Counted from the stretch's first letter, positions 1-14,125 are shown. The stretch: DNA of 64,000 nucleotides from CAVPWP01 sp963709395 (GCA_963709395.1 CAVPWP010000016.1:1-64000), one strand, 5' to 3'. Program-made: numbers and translations. Notes: generated by a model not told the origin, from the sequence alone.

Positions 1-855
1 ACAAGGTCGCGGTCAGCGGCTTCTGGATCGACGAAACGACCGTCACAAACGCGGAGTATGCCGCCTTCGTCGCGGCGACCGGCTATGTCACCGTCGCCGA
101 GCGGCCGCTGGATGCAGCCGATTATCCGGGCGCGGGATCCGAAGATGCTGGCACCCGGATCGCTGGTGTTTCGCATGACCGACGGGCCGGTCGACCTGAC
201 CGATTACCGCAACTGGTGGGCCTGGATCCCCGGCGCCTGCTGGCGCCACCCGGAGGGTCCGGAAAGCGACATCGCGGGACGCGAGGATCACCCGGTGGTC
301 CAGGTCGCCTTCGAGGACGCCGCCGCCTATGCCGCCTGGGCCGGCAAGGCCCTGCCCACCGAGGCGGAATCGGAGTTCACAGCCCGCGGCGGCCTCGATG
401 GTGCGGAGTTCGCCTGGGGCGACGAACTGACCCCGGACGGCACGCATGTCGCCAACACATGGCAGGGTCCGTTCCCCTGGCGCAACTTCGAGACCGACGG
501 GTTCACAGGCACCTGCCCGGTGCGCAGTTACCCCGCCAATGGCTACGGGCTCTACGAGGTTTGCGGCAACGTCTGGGAATGGACGACGGACTGGTTCGTG
601 GCACAGCATACCCCTGCCGATCCCGGCAAGCCGTCCTGCTGCGCCGTGACCGATCCGCGAGGCCCCGAGCGCGAGGCCAGCCTTGACCCCCTGCAACCGG
701 AGATCCGGATTCCGCGCCGGGTGGTCAAGGGCGGTTCCTTCCTCTGCGCGCCCAGCTACTGCCGCCGCTACCGCCCAGCCGCGCGACATGCGCAGATGGT
801 CGAGAGCGGCATGAGCCACATCGGCTTTCGCTGCATCCGCCGCGACCCGACCTGA
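1..855 (+). CDS. Formylglycine-generating enzyme (SUMF1 family), 5'-partial, frameshifted
   Basis: The family oxidises a Cys or Ser in sulfatases to formylglycine. The 5' end lies outside the window. From base 3 the frame reads VSGFWIDETTVTNAEYAAF, typical of the N-terminal half of the family. After about base 133 the family sequence continues one frame over, with MLAPGSLVFRMTDGPVD and then RNWWAWIPGACWRHPEGP. Dropping one G from the GGG at 134-136 restores one continuous protein. The C-terminal half has CGNVWEW, then KGGSFLC and SYCRRYRPAAR, which hold the two cysteines that are catalytic in the family, and it ends GFRCIRRDPT. No sulfatase is visible in the window. The single-base insertion looks like a sequencing error, because all active-site features survive downstream. 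Confidence 0.8.
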   Translation, partial: TRSRSAASGSTKRPSQTRSMPPSSRRPAMSPSPSGRWMQPIIRARDPKMLAPGSLVFRMTDGPVDLTDYRNWWAWIPGACWRHPEGPESDIAGREDHPVVQVAFEDAAAYAAWAGKALPTEAESEFTARGGLDGAEFAWGDELTPDGTHVANTWQGPFPWRNFETDGFTGTCPVRSYPANGYGLYEVCGNVWEWTTDWFVAQHTPADPGKPSCCAVTDPRGPEREASLDPLQPEIRIPRRVVKGGSFLCAPSYCRRYRPAARHAQMVESGMSHIGFRCIRRDPT

Positions 856-1472
856 CCGCAAGCGTGACCGCGAGTTCACGGGCGCTCCAAGTGGAGGGTC
901 AGGGCCCGCTTTGTCCACATCAGGGACCTCTGGTTCTCGCGCAACAAATGGGTAGCTCTGCAGTTCGCTGAGTTGGCCGGCTTGAATGTCCTCTTCAGCG
1001 AGGGTGCGCCGGCGCCGGTTTCGACGTGTTCGGCTTTGGGTACAGCACCTCGATGGTCTTGCATCGAAACTGTCTCTGCGCGCCATTGCACGCGAATTGT
1101 CCCGATCAGCAGGCTGTGCATTATTAAGTCTCCCGGAGAGAGAAGGTTCCTTAATAACAGTGGCTCTGGTTCGGTTTCTGGTTCAGCTTAGGCTGCTGTA
1201 GACTGGTGCTGCAGATATCAGACCGCTTCGCCCTCCGGCTTCCATAAGCAGCTCCTTGGCTTTATCGAAGGACTTCGCGAATACCTATGATCGTCTTGTA
1301 CCCCTCCAAAAAGAACAGCGGCCCCAAGGATTGACATGGCAAGGGTCAATGCAGCATCCGTTGAGCAAGTGCTGCATCTGAAGACCGTCGATAAATTTTG
1401 AACGAGTAACACTTCGCTGACAACCTACTCTGTCAGATCGCCTAGGCACGCTAGATCCGGTAAGTATTTGCC
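856..1472. other. Intergenic stretch with no convincing gene
   Basis: About 600 bases separate the FGE gene from the accessory genes. Short open frames exist on both strands, but none has a ribosome binding site with coding-like composition or a recognisable motif. Base composition falls from the GC-rich host level toward the more balanced composition of the genes that follow, so the left edge of the accessory segment probably lies here. I saw no clear direct repeat marking an attachment site. Confidence 0.5.
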
Positions 1473-2204
1473 ATGTCTGATCGTTCGCCAATCGTCGTCC
1501 CACCTCGTGAGGACCTGGAACAGGTCGCCGCCGCACTTGGTGTGGCGCAAAATCGTGTCGGGAGATTTGCCTCCTCTGTCGTCGAGCTTGCGAACGTACT
1601 CGCCTATTCCAGAAAAGAGGGCATTACCTACCGAGAGGCTCGGCAACGCGTTGGCCGAGCATTCAAAAAAGTCAGGAAATCACTCCAAACTGCCCTAGAG
1701 GCAGCCAACTCGGAGCAGTCACTTCTGACGCATACTACATCGGGGGCGTTGGCCCGCGATCTCGGTTCTGCCCTGAGCCTGTCTGGCATCCGTCGCCTAA
1801 TCGACGAGCACGTCTCTATCTCAATTGACGAAAGAGACCTTGAACTCGCCGCCCTGCAGTCGCGAGATGGGGGCGCTGAATGGGTTATCAGCGAGATACA
1901 GCGGCAAATCCCGGCCGTAGTGGGAGAACAATCGGCCAAAACGTTGTGTGAACTTCTGAAGCTGATCCTTCAGGCAGTCGATACGGAAATTTCTGCGAAC
2001 GGCAGAAAGCTGAGCGGAAGGCCGAGGAACACCGAACGCGAGTACGTTCTGGATGCCCTAGAGAAACTTCATGACAGATTCGACAGCAGAGCGACGACCG
2101 CATCGGGCGGCACCTTCAACAGTATGTGCGAGGCCATATTCGCGAGTCTCGACCTCGATGAATACGGACTTCAGACCGCCATCGAAAGATTTTTGCGCCG
2201 CTAA
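1473..2204 (+). CDS. Hypothetical protein in accessory region
   Basis: A 243-residue protein that I do not recognise. It starts MSDRSPIVVPPREDLEQV, is largely helical in appearance, and has no signal peptide, membrane segment or obvious catalytic motif. It is rich in charged residues, including KEGITYREARQRVGRAFKKV near residues 48-67, which could be a nucleic-acid or protein contact surface. Its codon use and lower GC differ from the core genes to the right, and it sits upstream of recombinase genes, so it is probably cargo of a mobile segment. The start is the first ATG of the frame; only a weak purine-rich site precedes it. Confidence 0.55.
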   Translation: MSDRSPIVVPPREDLEQVAAALGVAQNRVGRFASSVVELANVLAYSRKEGITYREARQRVGRAFKKVRKSLQTALEAANSEQSLLTHTTSGALARDLGSALSLSGIRRLIDEHVSISIDERDLELAALQSRDGGAEWVISEIQRQIPAVVGEQSAKTLCELLKLILQAVDTEISANGRKLSGRPRNTEREYVLDALEKLHDRFDSRATTASGGTFNSMCEAIFASLDLDEYGLQTAIERFLRR

Positions 2205-2475
2205 GGACAAAGTCCGGCGCTGGTAGCGGACCGTCAAAACCCATGGTGGAATTCGTGCCGGTTTTGACGACCGCGTATTCGCGGGATCGGAGTATTCCGG
2301 GTGCATGCGATGCAGTCCCAGAACATAAGAGAACGGCAAGTTTCAGCGCAGTGCAGTCGGCGCTGACCGATCTTGTTCGCGCGCTAGCCAGAACGACGGC
2401 GCGCGAGCATCTCGGCAAAGCCCGAGAATTGAACGCTCACGACCCGGTGAGCCGACAAAAATACCGGAGAGATCG

Positions 2476-2658
2476 ATGGGACTGAGTGAGAGGGGCAGGA
2501 TGCTGAAGGTGGGCGACGTCGCCCGTCGCCTTTGTGTCTCCGAACGGAGCGTCTTCCGTTGGATCAAGACTGGTGGGTTGCGGGCGCATCGTTTTGGGAG
2601 GGCACTTCGGATATCCGAGGAGGACTTGGACGTGTTCTTGGACACATCATCGAGTTGA
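2476..2658 (+). CDS. Small helix-turn-helix protein, excisionase/MerR-like
   Basis: A 60-residue protein carrying a DNA-binding domain of the excisionase (HTH_17) type. Residues 9-32 (MLKVGDVARRLCVSERSVFRWIK) form the helix-turn-helix, followed by GGLRAHRFGRALRISEEDL, the usual wing and third helix. Proteins of this size next to integrase genes commonly act as recombination directionality factors or as regulators of the integrase. It lies about 130 bases upstream of two recombinase genes on the same strand. The ATG at 2476 is preceded by GGAGAG; an internal ATG at 2500 is an alternative start. Confidence 0.7.
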   Translation: MGLSERGRMLKVGDVARRLCVSERSVFRWIKTGGLRAHRFGRALRISEEDLDVFLDTSSS

Positions 2659-2785
2659 GATTGTTCTTGTAGAGATGCATTCTTTCAATAGCTTATGAAT
2701 TATAGTGATAACTATTACTGTATTGTCTGGGTCTTTCTTAATGTAAAGTACGCACTAATTTCAGCATAGGGTAACAGGAGGCACC
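2659..2785 (+). promoter_or_regulatory. AT-rich leader of the recombinase genes
   Basis: This short gap is much richer in A and T than its surroundings. It contains the inverted repeat ATAGT-GATA-ACTAT at 2702-2715, a plausible operator for the small HTH protein just upstream, and a strong ribosome binding site (CAGGAGGC at about 2775-2782) ahead of the ATG at 2786. I could not assign unambiguous -35 and -10 boxes. Confidence 0.3.
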
Positions 2786-4478
2786 ATGAGACATGATCCT
2801 TCACTTTCTGTCAGTTCGCCGGCAACGCTGGCGGATGTCATTGATCGCCTCAACGCCGATGATGGTCTAACAAAGCAGACCCGGCGCGAAATGGTGTCGG
2901 CTGTGAACCAGGTCGCGAAATTTGCTCAGTTGCCGCCGTCGAGCGTGTTGCTGGACATCCCGGAACTTCGGACAACCCTGGAAGATGTGCAGCCGCGTCG
3001 CTACCGGATGTCGTCGCGCCGGCTCACCAACATCCGTTCCCTGTTCGTGAAGGCCCTGATCCGGGCCGGAGCGGAGGTGGAACCACTGCGGCTGAACGCG
3101 GAACTCCTGCCGCAATGGGCTACCCTCTTGGAGAAACTGTCGTCCCCCAACGACATTAATGCGTTCGCGCGTTTTTCGCAGTGGTGCTCGATGCGTGATG
3201 TCGAGCCAATCGCCGTCGATGACGATGTGGTAGCCACGTACCGGGAGGTTCTCACGAGAAAGACTTTCGTCAAGAATGCCGCGAAATCGGTTCAGAACCT
3301 CATCCGTAGTTGGAACCGCTGCCGCAAATCGGTCGACGGATGGCCGCGCGTCGAACTGACCGTGATCATCCGCAGGGAAATCTATCTTCTTCCAGTGGAG
3401 ACGTTTCCAAGTCCTTCGCGGCGGATCTCAATGCCTGGTGCGATCGCCTGGGCGGCACCGACCTGCTCGATGAGCAAGACTTCCCACCTCTTCGCGATGT
3501 CAGCGTCGTTTGGAACCGCAACCATGCTCTGCGCTGTGCATCTGCCCTAACGCGTCAGGGTGTCGATCCGTCCGACATCGTAGATCTCTCACTGCTGGTC
3601 AAATTGAGAATGCCAAGAACATCCTACGCTGGTTCCTGGCGCGGAATGAAAACAGCAAACCGTCGCAGCAAACGCATCAGATGAGCGGCGTTCTGATGTC
3701 CATCGCCCGCCATTGGGTCCAAACTCGATCGAAGGGTCGCTCCAGACACTGAACGCCGTCTGCAGCAGATGCAGGGTGAAATTCGGTGGAATGACGAAGA
3801 AGAACCGCGACATGCTGCGGCTCTTCGACGACGAGAGTTTGGTACGCGATCTGCTGGCGCTGCCAGATCGTTTGATGCGGCGGGCGACAAGCAAGCCAAA
3901 TGTTAGCAAGCGCGATGCCTATCTTGCGGCGCAGGCTCTCGCCATCGCCATCTTGACGGACGCTCCCGTTCGCATCGAGAACCTCGCCAACATCGATCTC
4001 GACAAGAATATCGTCCGCCATGGGTCTGGGCGGAACGCAAGTGTCTCTCTCTATTTTCCTGCTCATGCCGTCAAAAACGATCTGGAGGTTGAGTTGCCAC
4101 TGGCACCCGAGACGGTCAGGTTGCTCGATACCTACCTCAAGCAAGCGTGGCACGTGCTCGCCGGTGCAGGATGCAGGGATCTCTTTCCAGGGCGGACCGG
4201 CATGAAGCGATCGAAAGTTGGTCTCGGGATGGCAATTGCCAAGACGACGGAACGTGAACTGGGCGTCCGGATCTCTCCCACCAGTTCGGCATATCACCGG
4301 CTATTTGTACCTGAAGTCCTGCCCGGCTGACTACGAGACGGTTCGTGTCCTGCTCGGTCACAAGGCCTTGCAGACAACGATCCAGTTCTACGCCGGGATG
4401 GAGATTTCGGCTGCGGCAAGGCGCTACGACGAGGTCGTGCTGTCGTCCAGACGACAAAGGCGGGGGGCGGGAAAATGA
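2786..4478 (+). pseudogene. Tyrosine recombinase/integrase, multiply frameshifted
   Basis: Fragments of one site-specific integrase of about 560 residues are spread over several frames. The first runs from MRHDPSLSVSSPATLADVID to near base 3365. Homologous-looking pieces follow at about 3370-3600 (FAADLNAWCDRLGGTDLLDE), 3590-3710 (IENAKNILRWFLARNEN), 3715-4280 (catalytic-domain part with DAPVRIENLANIDLDK) and 4275-4478. The catalytic H-x-x-R box straddles the last break, at about 4275-4290. The tail has LLGHKALQTTIQFYAGM, where the Tyr is the nucleophile position. At least four indels are needed, so this is either a decayed gene or badly affected sequence. Its stop overlaps the next recombinase start as ATGA, a typical coupled pair. 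Confidence 0.75.
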
Positions 4479-5546
4479 GCACCGAAAGACGACTGCCCCG
4501 ATGTCTGCGGGTCAAAGAATGGCCTCAGGATGACCAGGCGGCCTGGTCCAGGGCCCAGCAGAGCGGTGACATCTTCGATGGGACCGGGGCGGCCAGCGTT
4601 TGGCGCGAACCTACCCGTCGCCTGGTGGAACAGGCGGTCGGGCGGTTTCTCGGATGGTTGGTCGATGTGCATGGGGGCCACCTTACTCCCGTGCACGATG
4701 CCGCGACGCCAAAATCACTCCGCGCCTACGCCAACTGGCTCGATGGCCGCGTCGCCCCGGTGACGGTGCACGCGCACGTCAGGGACCTGGCTGAATACTG
4801 CCGCGTGGCCTGGCCCGAGCGGGATCGTCGCCACCTTAACAGGGTCGAAAGATCGCTGAGTTGGCGGGCTGTTCCCACCAAGGACAAGAGAGCCCGCGTG
4901 GTTCCAATCGGCGACCTAGTGCAACTCGGCGAGAGATTGATGGCAAATGCCCTGCCGGTTCCGGGTAGCGATCCTCGGATGCCATTGACCCAGTATCGTG
5001 ACGGCCTTGCCATCGCGCTTCTGGCGCATCGACCCTTGAGGATCCGGGCCTTCGCATCGTTGCAACTCGGAACCAACCTGATCTGCGTCGATGAGGGCTG
5101 GAAGATAGTTGTTCCACCTGAACTGTCAAAGACAAAACGGCATTGGGAAGCCGATGCTCCAACGGAGCTGGTGCCTGCTCTCTCGCACTATCTCGACCAT
5201 GTCCGGCCCGAGCTGATGAAGCTCCGCGGGCGCTGGTACTCGGATCCAGGTCGGGCGCTCTGGATCTCAAATGACGGATCAGCGTTAAGACCCAAGGCGC
5301 TCGGCGAGGCCATTACGCGCCGCACCACTGAAGCTTTCGGGTGGCCAGTATCCCCGCATCTGTTTCGTGATTCCGCGGCGACGACGCTGGCCCATGTCAG
5401 CCCGGAAGATGTGAGGTTGGCGACGCCGCTGCTTGGACACGCCCATCCGAAGATCACGGAGCAACACTAACCAGGCCCGCCAGATCGATGCGGGTCGCAA
5501 ACACATTAACGCGCTGGCCCGGTTGCGGCGCAATGTACGAGGCTGA
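4475..5546 (+). pseudogene. Second tyrosine recombinase, catalytic Tyr lost by 2-bp deletion
   Basis: The intact part is 331 residues from ATG 4475, starting MSTERRLPRCLRVKEWPQDD. It has the recombinase C-terminal domain: HRPLRIRAFASLQLGTNL (Arg box), SPHLFRDSAATTLAHV (H-x-x-R box) and LLGHAHPKITEQH, which stops at 5470. In the family the sequence continues HYNQARQIDAGRKHI. The bases after the His codon read CACTAACCAGGCC where CACTACAACCAGGCC is expected. A 2-base deletion therefore removes the nucleophilic Tyr codon and creates the stop. The tail remains readable up to the TGA at 5544-5546. It overlaps the preceding integrase by 4 bases, so the two were cotranslated, as in elements that need two tyrosine recombinases. 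Confidence 0.75.
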
Positions 5547-7108
5547 AAACGACTGCCAGTCGACCGCGATCATCGTATTATTCAGCCGCGCTCTACGGAG
5601 GAGAAGTCAATAGAATGGACCGAGATGCCAACCCGCGTTGCCCTCTATGCACGATATAGCTCGGACAATCAGCGTGATGCGTCGATTGAAGATCAGCTGC
5701 GGATCTGCCGCGAGCGCGCCGCACGGGAAGGCTGGAAGATCGCCGATAGCTATAGCGATCGCTCGATCTCGGGTGCGAGTCTGATCCCGGCCTGGGATTC
5801 AGGCGCTTGATGAGAGATACGCCCAATCCGGCCGCTCCGTTGTTTTGGCGGAATCGCTCGACCGGATCTCCCGCGATCAGGAAGATATCGCAGGTGTTTA
5901 CAAGCGGCTGACCTTTGCTGGCGTTCGGATTGTCACCTTGTCGGAAGGCGAGATCAACGAGCTGCACATCGGCCTCAAGGGCACGATGAACGCGCTGTTC
6001 CTGAAGGATCTGGCAGACAAGACCCGGCGGGGATTGCGCGGACGGGTGGAGGCCGGCAAATCCGGCGGCGGCAACAGCTACGGCTATGACGTGGTCCGGC
6101 TTCTGGAGGCAGATGGATCTCAGCGACCGGCGAACGGACGATCAACGCGGCGGAGGCCGCTGTGGTCCGGCGCATCTTCGAGGAATATGCAGACGGCACG
6201 TCTCCGCGTTCGATCGCCCACGCGCTCAATTCCGAAGAAATTCCCGGCCCCGTGGGAGAGCCTGGGGTGCAACCACCATCAACGGCAACGCATCGCGTGG
6301 CACCGGCATCCTGAACAACGAACTTTATATCGGCCGGCTTGTTTGGAACCGCCTGAAGTACATCAAGGACCCCGACACCGGGCGTCGCGTGTCTCGCCCA
6401 AACCCAGAGAGCGCGTGGATCATTGTTGGGACGCCGGATCTCCGGATTGTCAGCCAGGACCTATGGCAGGCCGTCAAGGACCGGCAGAGAAGATCGGCGG
6501 TTCCAAAACGCGGAAACCGCGGCGGGGCCCTCGGCAAGGCTCGACGTCCAAAGTATCTGCTGTCCGGCCTGCTGACCTGCGGTGCGTGCGGCGGTGGCAT
6601 GTCGATGATCTCGCAAACCCACGTCGGCTGCTCCGCAGCACGAAACAAGGGCACCTGTAACAATCGCAAGTCGATTGCACGGCAGGAGGTCGAGAAGCGT
6701 GTGCTCGATGCGCTTTCGCACCGACTGATGGCCCCCGAGTTGTTCGCCGTGTTTTGTGAGGAGTTCGTGGCCGAGACGAACCGGATACAGGCTTCCGCCG
6801 GGGCAGTTCTCCACGCAAAAGGGGCCGAGATGGCTCAGATCGAACGTGGCCTTGAGCGTCTCGTTCAGGCCTTGATGGATGGCGCACCCGCATCGACGGT
6901 TAAGGACAAGATGGGGGAACTGGAAACCCGGCGTGACCAGTTGCGATTTGAACTGGAACACCAGTCAGCGCCGCCTCCGGCTCTGCACCCGAATTTGTCA
7001 GACCTCTATCGCTCGAAAGTGTCGAACCTCGCCGGGTCGCTGAACGCCCCCAAAGCGCGCCAAGAGGCCGCAGACAGTTTGCGCGGCCTGATCGACAAGA
7101 TCGTTTTG

Positions 7109-7112
7109 ACGC
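7109..7112. repeat. Target site duplication, left copy (ACGC)
   Basis: ACGC directly precedes the left inverted repeat and is repeated at 8385-8388 right after the right inverted repeat. Four bases fits the IS407-type branch of the IS3 family. Removing one copy restores the recombinase reading frame. Confidence 0.8.
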
Positions 7113-7137
7113 TGACCTGCCACGGGATTTTTCCTCC
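7113..7137 (+). repeat. IS left terminal inverted repeat
   Basis: It begins TGACCTGCCAC and shares 11 initial bases, plus a similar T-rich interior, with the reverse complement of 8360-8384. Confidence 0.75.
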
Positions 7138-7176
7138 ACCGTTGATCTAGAGTCCGGCCCAACCTGAGGACGGACA

Positions 7177-7443
7177 ATGAAGCGAACGAGATTCACAGAC
7201 GAGCAGATCATCGGCATCCTGACCGAGCATGAGGCTGGCGCGAAGTGCGCAGACCTGTGCCGCAAGCACGGCATGTCGGAAGGCACCTTCTACAACTGGA
7301 AGGCCAAGTTCGGAGACATGACGGTATCTGAGGCCAAGCGGCTGAGGACGCTTGAGGATGAGAACGCGAAGCTGAAGAAGCTGCTGGCCGAGCAGATGCT
7401 TGACCTTGCCGCGATGAAGGAGCTGGTTTCAAAAAAGTGGTGA
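7177..7443 (+). CDS. IS3-family transposase OrfA
   Basis: An 88-residue protein with the helix-turn-helix that recognises the element ends. It starts MKRTRFTDEQIIGILTEHEA, then reads CRKHGMSEGTFYNWKAKFG (helix-turn-helix). A leucine-zipper-like stretch, LRTLEDENAKLKKLLAEQML, mediates multimerisation in the family. It is full length for the IS407 branch and ends with a TGA at 7441-7443 just after the A6G run used for frameshifting into orfB. Confidence 0.9.
   Translation: MKRTRFTDEQIIGILTEHEAGAKCADLCRKHGMSEGTFYNWKAKFGDMTVSEAKRLRTLEDENAKLKKLLAEQMLDLAAMKELVSKKW
7431..7437 (+). other. Programmed -1 frameshift site A AAA AAG
   Basis: The heptamer AAAAAAG lies in the last codons of orfA, exactly where the orfB frame opens at 7437. 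This is the usual slippery sequence of IS3-family elements and would yield the fused OrfAB transposase. Confidence 0.7.
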
Positions 7444-8366
7444 CGCCCGCTGTGAAGCGCGAGGCTGTCGCGCACCTGAGGGCCCTGCTCGGGCTTTCGG
7501 AACGGCGGGCGTGTCGGATTGTGGGGGCGGATCGCAAGATGGTCCGCTATCAGGCGCAGCGCGCGCCCGATACGGAGCTGCGCGGTCGGCTGCGGGATCT
7601 GGCCAACGAGCGCCGACGGTTCGGTTATCGGCGGATCTTCGTGCTGCTGCGGCGTGAGGGCGAGCCTTCCGGCATCAACCGGATCTATCGGCTTTACCGC
7701 GAGGAAGGGCTTACGGTGCGCAAGCGGAAGGCCCGGCGCAAGGCGGTCGGAACACGGGCTCCAATCCTGGTCGAGGCGCGGCCCAATGCACGCTGGTCGC
7801 TCGATTTCGTCCATGACCAGTTCGCCAATGGCCAGCGCTTCCGTGTGCTCAACGTGGTCGACGACGTCACCCGTGAATGTCTCGCCGCGATTCCGGACAC
7901 CTCGATCTCGGGGCGCCGTGTCGCGCGTGAGCTGACAGCCCTGATCGAGCGCCGTGGAAAGCCTGGCATGATAGTCAGCGATAACGGGACGGAACTGACC
8001 AGTAACGCCATCCTGCGGTGGTGTTCCGAGCAACGGATCGAATGGCACTACATCGCGCCAGGCAAGCCCATGCAGAACGGTTTCGTCGAGAGCTTCAACG
8101 GGCGGATGCGGGACGAACTGCTCAACGAGACCATGTTCCGCAACCTGGCTCACGCACGCGCCGTGATCGCCGCCTGGGCAGCAGACTATAACACCGAGCG
8201 CCCACACTCGGCCTTGGATTACCAAACCCCGGCCGCCTACGCGCGGACCCTGACCACCGCAATCGCCCGCCCCGCTGCGCGAGATGAAAGCTCCGCGCGC
8301 CGGGCGATTGCTCAACCTGCGCCAACTGGCGTAAACACCAACTGGGCTCCGGTCGCGGCTGGATGA
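7437..8366 (+). CDS. IS3-family transposase OrfB, DDE integrase domain
   Basis: A 309-residue catalytic part of the transposase, probably made mainly as an OrfAB fusion. The catalytic acidic residues are visible: Asp in ARWSLDFVHDQFANG, Asp in GMIVSDNGTELTSN, and Glu in QNGFVESFNGRMRDELLNE. An N-terminal HTH-like segment, LGLSERRACRIVGADRKMVR, precedes them. The YNTERPHSALDYQTPAAYA signature near the C-terminus is typical of the family. No frameshift or stop interrupts it, unlike the host recombinase around it. Confidence 0.9.
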   Translation: MVTPAVKREAVAHLRALLGLSERRACRIVGADRKMVRYQAQRAPDTELRGRLRDLANERRRFGYRRIFVLLRREGEPSGINRIYRLYREEGLTVRKRKARRKAVGTRAPILVEARPNARWSLDFVHDQFANGQRFRVLNVVDDVTRECLAAIPDTSISGRRVARELTALIERRGKPGMIVSDNGTELTSNAILRWCSEQRIEWHYIAPGKPMQNGFVESFNGRMRDELLNETMFRNLAHARAVIAAWAADYNTERPHSALDYQTPAAYARTLTTAIARPAARDESSARRAIAQPAPTGVNTNWAPVAAG

Positions 8367-8384
8367 AAGTTCAGTGGCAGGTCA
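8360..8384 (-). repeat. IS right terminal inverted repeat
   Basis: Read on the minus strand it begins TGACCTGCCACTGAACTTTC, matching the left end at 7113. Confidence 0.75.
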
Positions 8385-8388
8385 ACGC
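8385..8388. repeat. Target site duplication, right copy (ACGC)
   Basis: Identical to 7109-7112; see the left copy. Confidence 0.8.
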
Positions 8389-8457
8389 CGGACGATGCAG
8401 GTTATGCCATCGGCCTCCATGGCGATCTGGCGGGAATCCTGTCGCTTGCGTCAGGCG

Positions 8458-8497
8458 AGAAAAACAAAACCGCCAAGGCCAAAGTAGCCGAGGCGGT
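8458..8497 (-). terminator. Rho-independent terminator of the rRNA operon
   Basis: On the minus strand, 14 bases past the CCA of tRNA-fMet, an ACCGCC...GGCGGT stem with an inner GGC/GCC pair is followed by TTTTGTTTTTC. It is the expected end of the ribosomal transcript. The same bases are also read on the plus strand as the C-terminal coding tail of the broken serine recombinase. Confidence 0.8.
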
Positions 8498-8511
8498 CTC
8501 GCAAGTATCGA

Positions 8512-8588
<77 letters not shown>

Positions 8589-8666
8589 CCAAAGCGCGCC
8601 TCAGGTCTTCCAAAAAAGGTCTGAGGCACATCGTGTCTGAGAGATACGGTTCGTGTTCCTTACTAG

Positions 8667-8782
8667 GTTTGGCGGTGACCTACTCTCCCACGTCTTAAGA
8701 CGCAGTACCATCGGCGCAGCGGCACTTAACGACCGAGTTCGGGATGGGATCGGGTGTTTTGCTCGCGCTATGACCACCAAAC
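8667..8782 (-). rRNA. rrf: 5S ribosomal RNA
   Basis: The minus strand reads TTTGGTGGTCATAGCGCGAG at the 5' end, CCCATCCCGAACTCGG in the conserved loop, and ends GGTCACCGCCAAACC. The length of about 116 bases is normal. Ends are placed by alignment from memory and may be off by a few bases. Confidence 0.9.
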
Positions 8783-8850
8783 CAAGAAAAGAACACGTCC
8801 AAGTCAAGCACACTTGTGTATGCTTTCGATCCGCAGAAGCCTGGCTTCCA

Positions 8851-8861
8851 CTGGATCAAAT

Positions 8862-8866
<5 letters not shown>
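8851..8866 (-). repeat. 23S processing stem, 3' arm
   Basis: CTGGATCAAATCAAGC on the plus strand is an exact inverted copy of 11679-11694. In the transcript the two pair into a 16-bp stem that brackets 23S rRNA, the usual RNase III processing stalk. Confidence 0.75.
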
Positions 8867-11678
<2,812 letters not shown>

Positions 11679-11684
<6 letters not shown>

Positions 11685-11694
11685 TTTGATCCAG
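11679..11694 (-). repeat. 23S processing stem, 5' arm
   Basis: GCTTGATTTGATCCAG on the plus strand, the inverted complement of 8851-8866; it forms the base-paired stalk around 23S in the precursor. Confidence 0.75.
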
Positions 11695-12001
11695 AAGAAG
11701 ACAGGCCTCTTCTGCACCCGACCGCCTTTTGTGAACCGGCCGGGCATTGATCAAAAGCATACTTTCCCGCTCCCCTTCCTGGCGGAAGGAGAACTTTGCC
11801 ACCCGAAGGTGGCGTTGGTTAGTGTACTTGACTTGGATAGTAACATGCTGCGCGGTTGATCCGAAGATCAGCGCCGCAGACACGGGCGCACTGCCCGTAT
11901 CAGCATGAAACTGATGTGTATCTCTCTGAACGATGTCAAACTTCGTCCGGTTGGACGGTACAATGCCAGGACTGGCACTGAACGGTCGAACCGGGATGTG
12001 A
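11695..12001 (-). other. Spacer between tRNA-Ile and 23S
   Basis: About 300 bases of transcribed spacer without a gene. It contains short hairpin-forming stretches around 11700-11760 and 11780-11820 and otherwise nothing I recognise. Confidence 0.6.
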
Positions 12002-12078
<77 letters not shown>

Positions 12079-12081
12079 ATC

Positions 12082-12157
12082 TGGTGGAGCGTATCGGGAT
12101 CGAACCGATGACCCCCTGCTTGCAAAGCAGGTGCTCTCCCAGCTGAGCTAACGCCCC
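12082..12157 (-). tRNA. tRNA-Ala (TGC)
   Basis: A 76-base gene beginning GGGGCGTTAGCTCAGCTGGG, with anticodon loop TTTGCAA (TGC) and ending CTCCACCA. In transcript order it follows 16S and precedes tRNA-Ile. That is the reverse of the Ile-Ala order usual for rRNA spacers in this family. Confidence 0.93.
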
Positions 12158-12286
12158 ATATGGCGTTCCGCGGCTAGGGCGAAACCCGTTGTACTGAAGA
12201 GATATGAGGACGGCCTGGACCGTATGTTTGCGACTTGCGTCGCTGCTAAGTGCTTCACGAAACAGGCAAGCCTGTCTGCCAGAAGC

Positions 12287-13762
<1,476 letters not shown>

Positions 13763-14125
13763 AAAGGTCGTTGCCGACCTATCCTTGACGTTCGAACCTC
13801 TGCACATCTCATCCGGCGTTGTGAACCGGATGAAGTCATCTGTCTGATGCGTGCTTCAGTTTCTCTTGGAAACCGAAACCTGCTCAAACAGTGAAGCTGA
13901 CACTTCCATCATCGACATCCGGTTGCCCGGGGAGCCTAGGAAGGTTGATATGCAGATGTTGATCCATCGTTTGGACCAAACCGCCCACATATCTCTTCAG
14001 TAACCAGCGATTTCAAAGAGCGGAGAGACAAAATCGACTGAGTGCGCCCTAACTTTCGGCGCGCCCCGCCTCGTCTGCCTCTGTTTTTTTCCCGGTCTGG
14101 CGTGTTCGCCGTCTCGGTGAGCGGT
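13763..14125 (-). other. rRNA operon leader region
   Basis: The transcribed leader between the predicted promoter and 16S. It holds no protein gene. It includes a stretch at 13990-14030, GCTCTTTGAAATCGCTGGTT on the minus strand, that resembles conserved antitermination/processing leaders of rRNA operons. The run GGGAAAAAAACAGAGG at about 14080-14095 may mark an upstream pause site. Confidence 0.5.

Larger units (their letters stand above)
7113..8384 (+). mobile_element. IS3-family insertion sequence (IS407-like), 1272 bp, intact
   Basis: A complete element with imperfect terminal inverted repeats: TGACCTGCCACGGGATTTTT at the left, and TGACCTGCCACTGAACTTTC reading inward from the right. It encodes two overlapping frames, orfA and orfB, linked by a likely -1 frameshift, which is the standard IS3-family arrangement giving an OrfAB transposase. 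It is flanked by a 4-base direct repeat, both frames are open, and the ends are intact. The insertion therefore appears recent and potentially active. I assign the IS407-like branch from the ends, target duplication length and OrfB sequence; the exact named element is not known to me. Confidence 0.85.

Noticed and set aside
2243..2485. An 80-residue open frame before the small HTH gene
   Set aside because: No ribosome binding site, no motif, and its composition is not convincingly coding.
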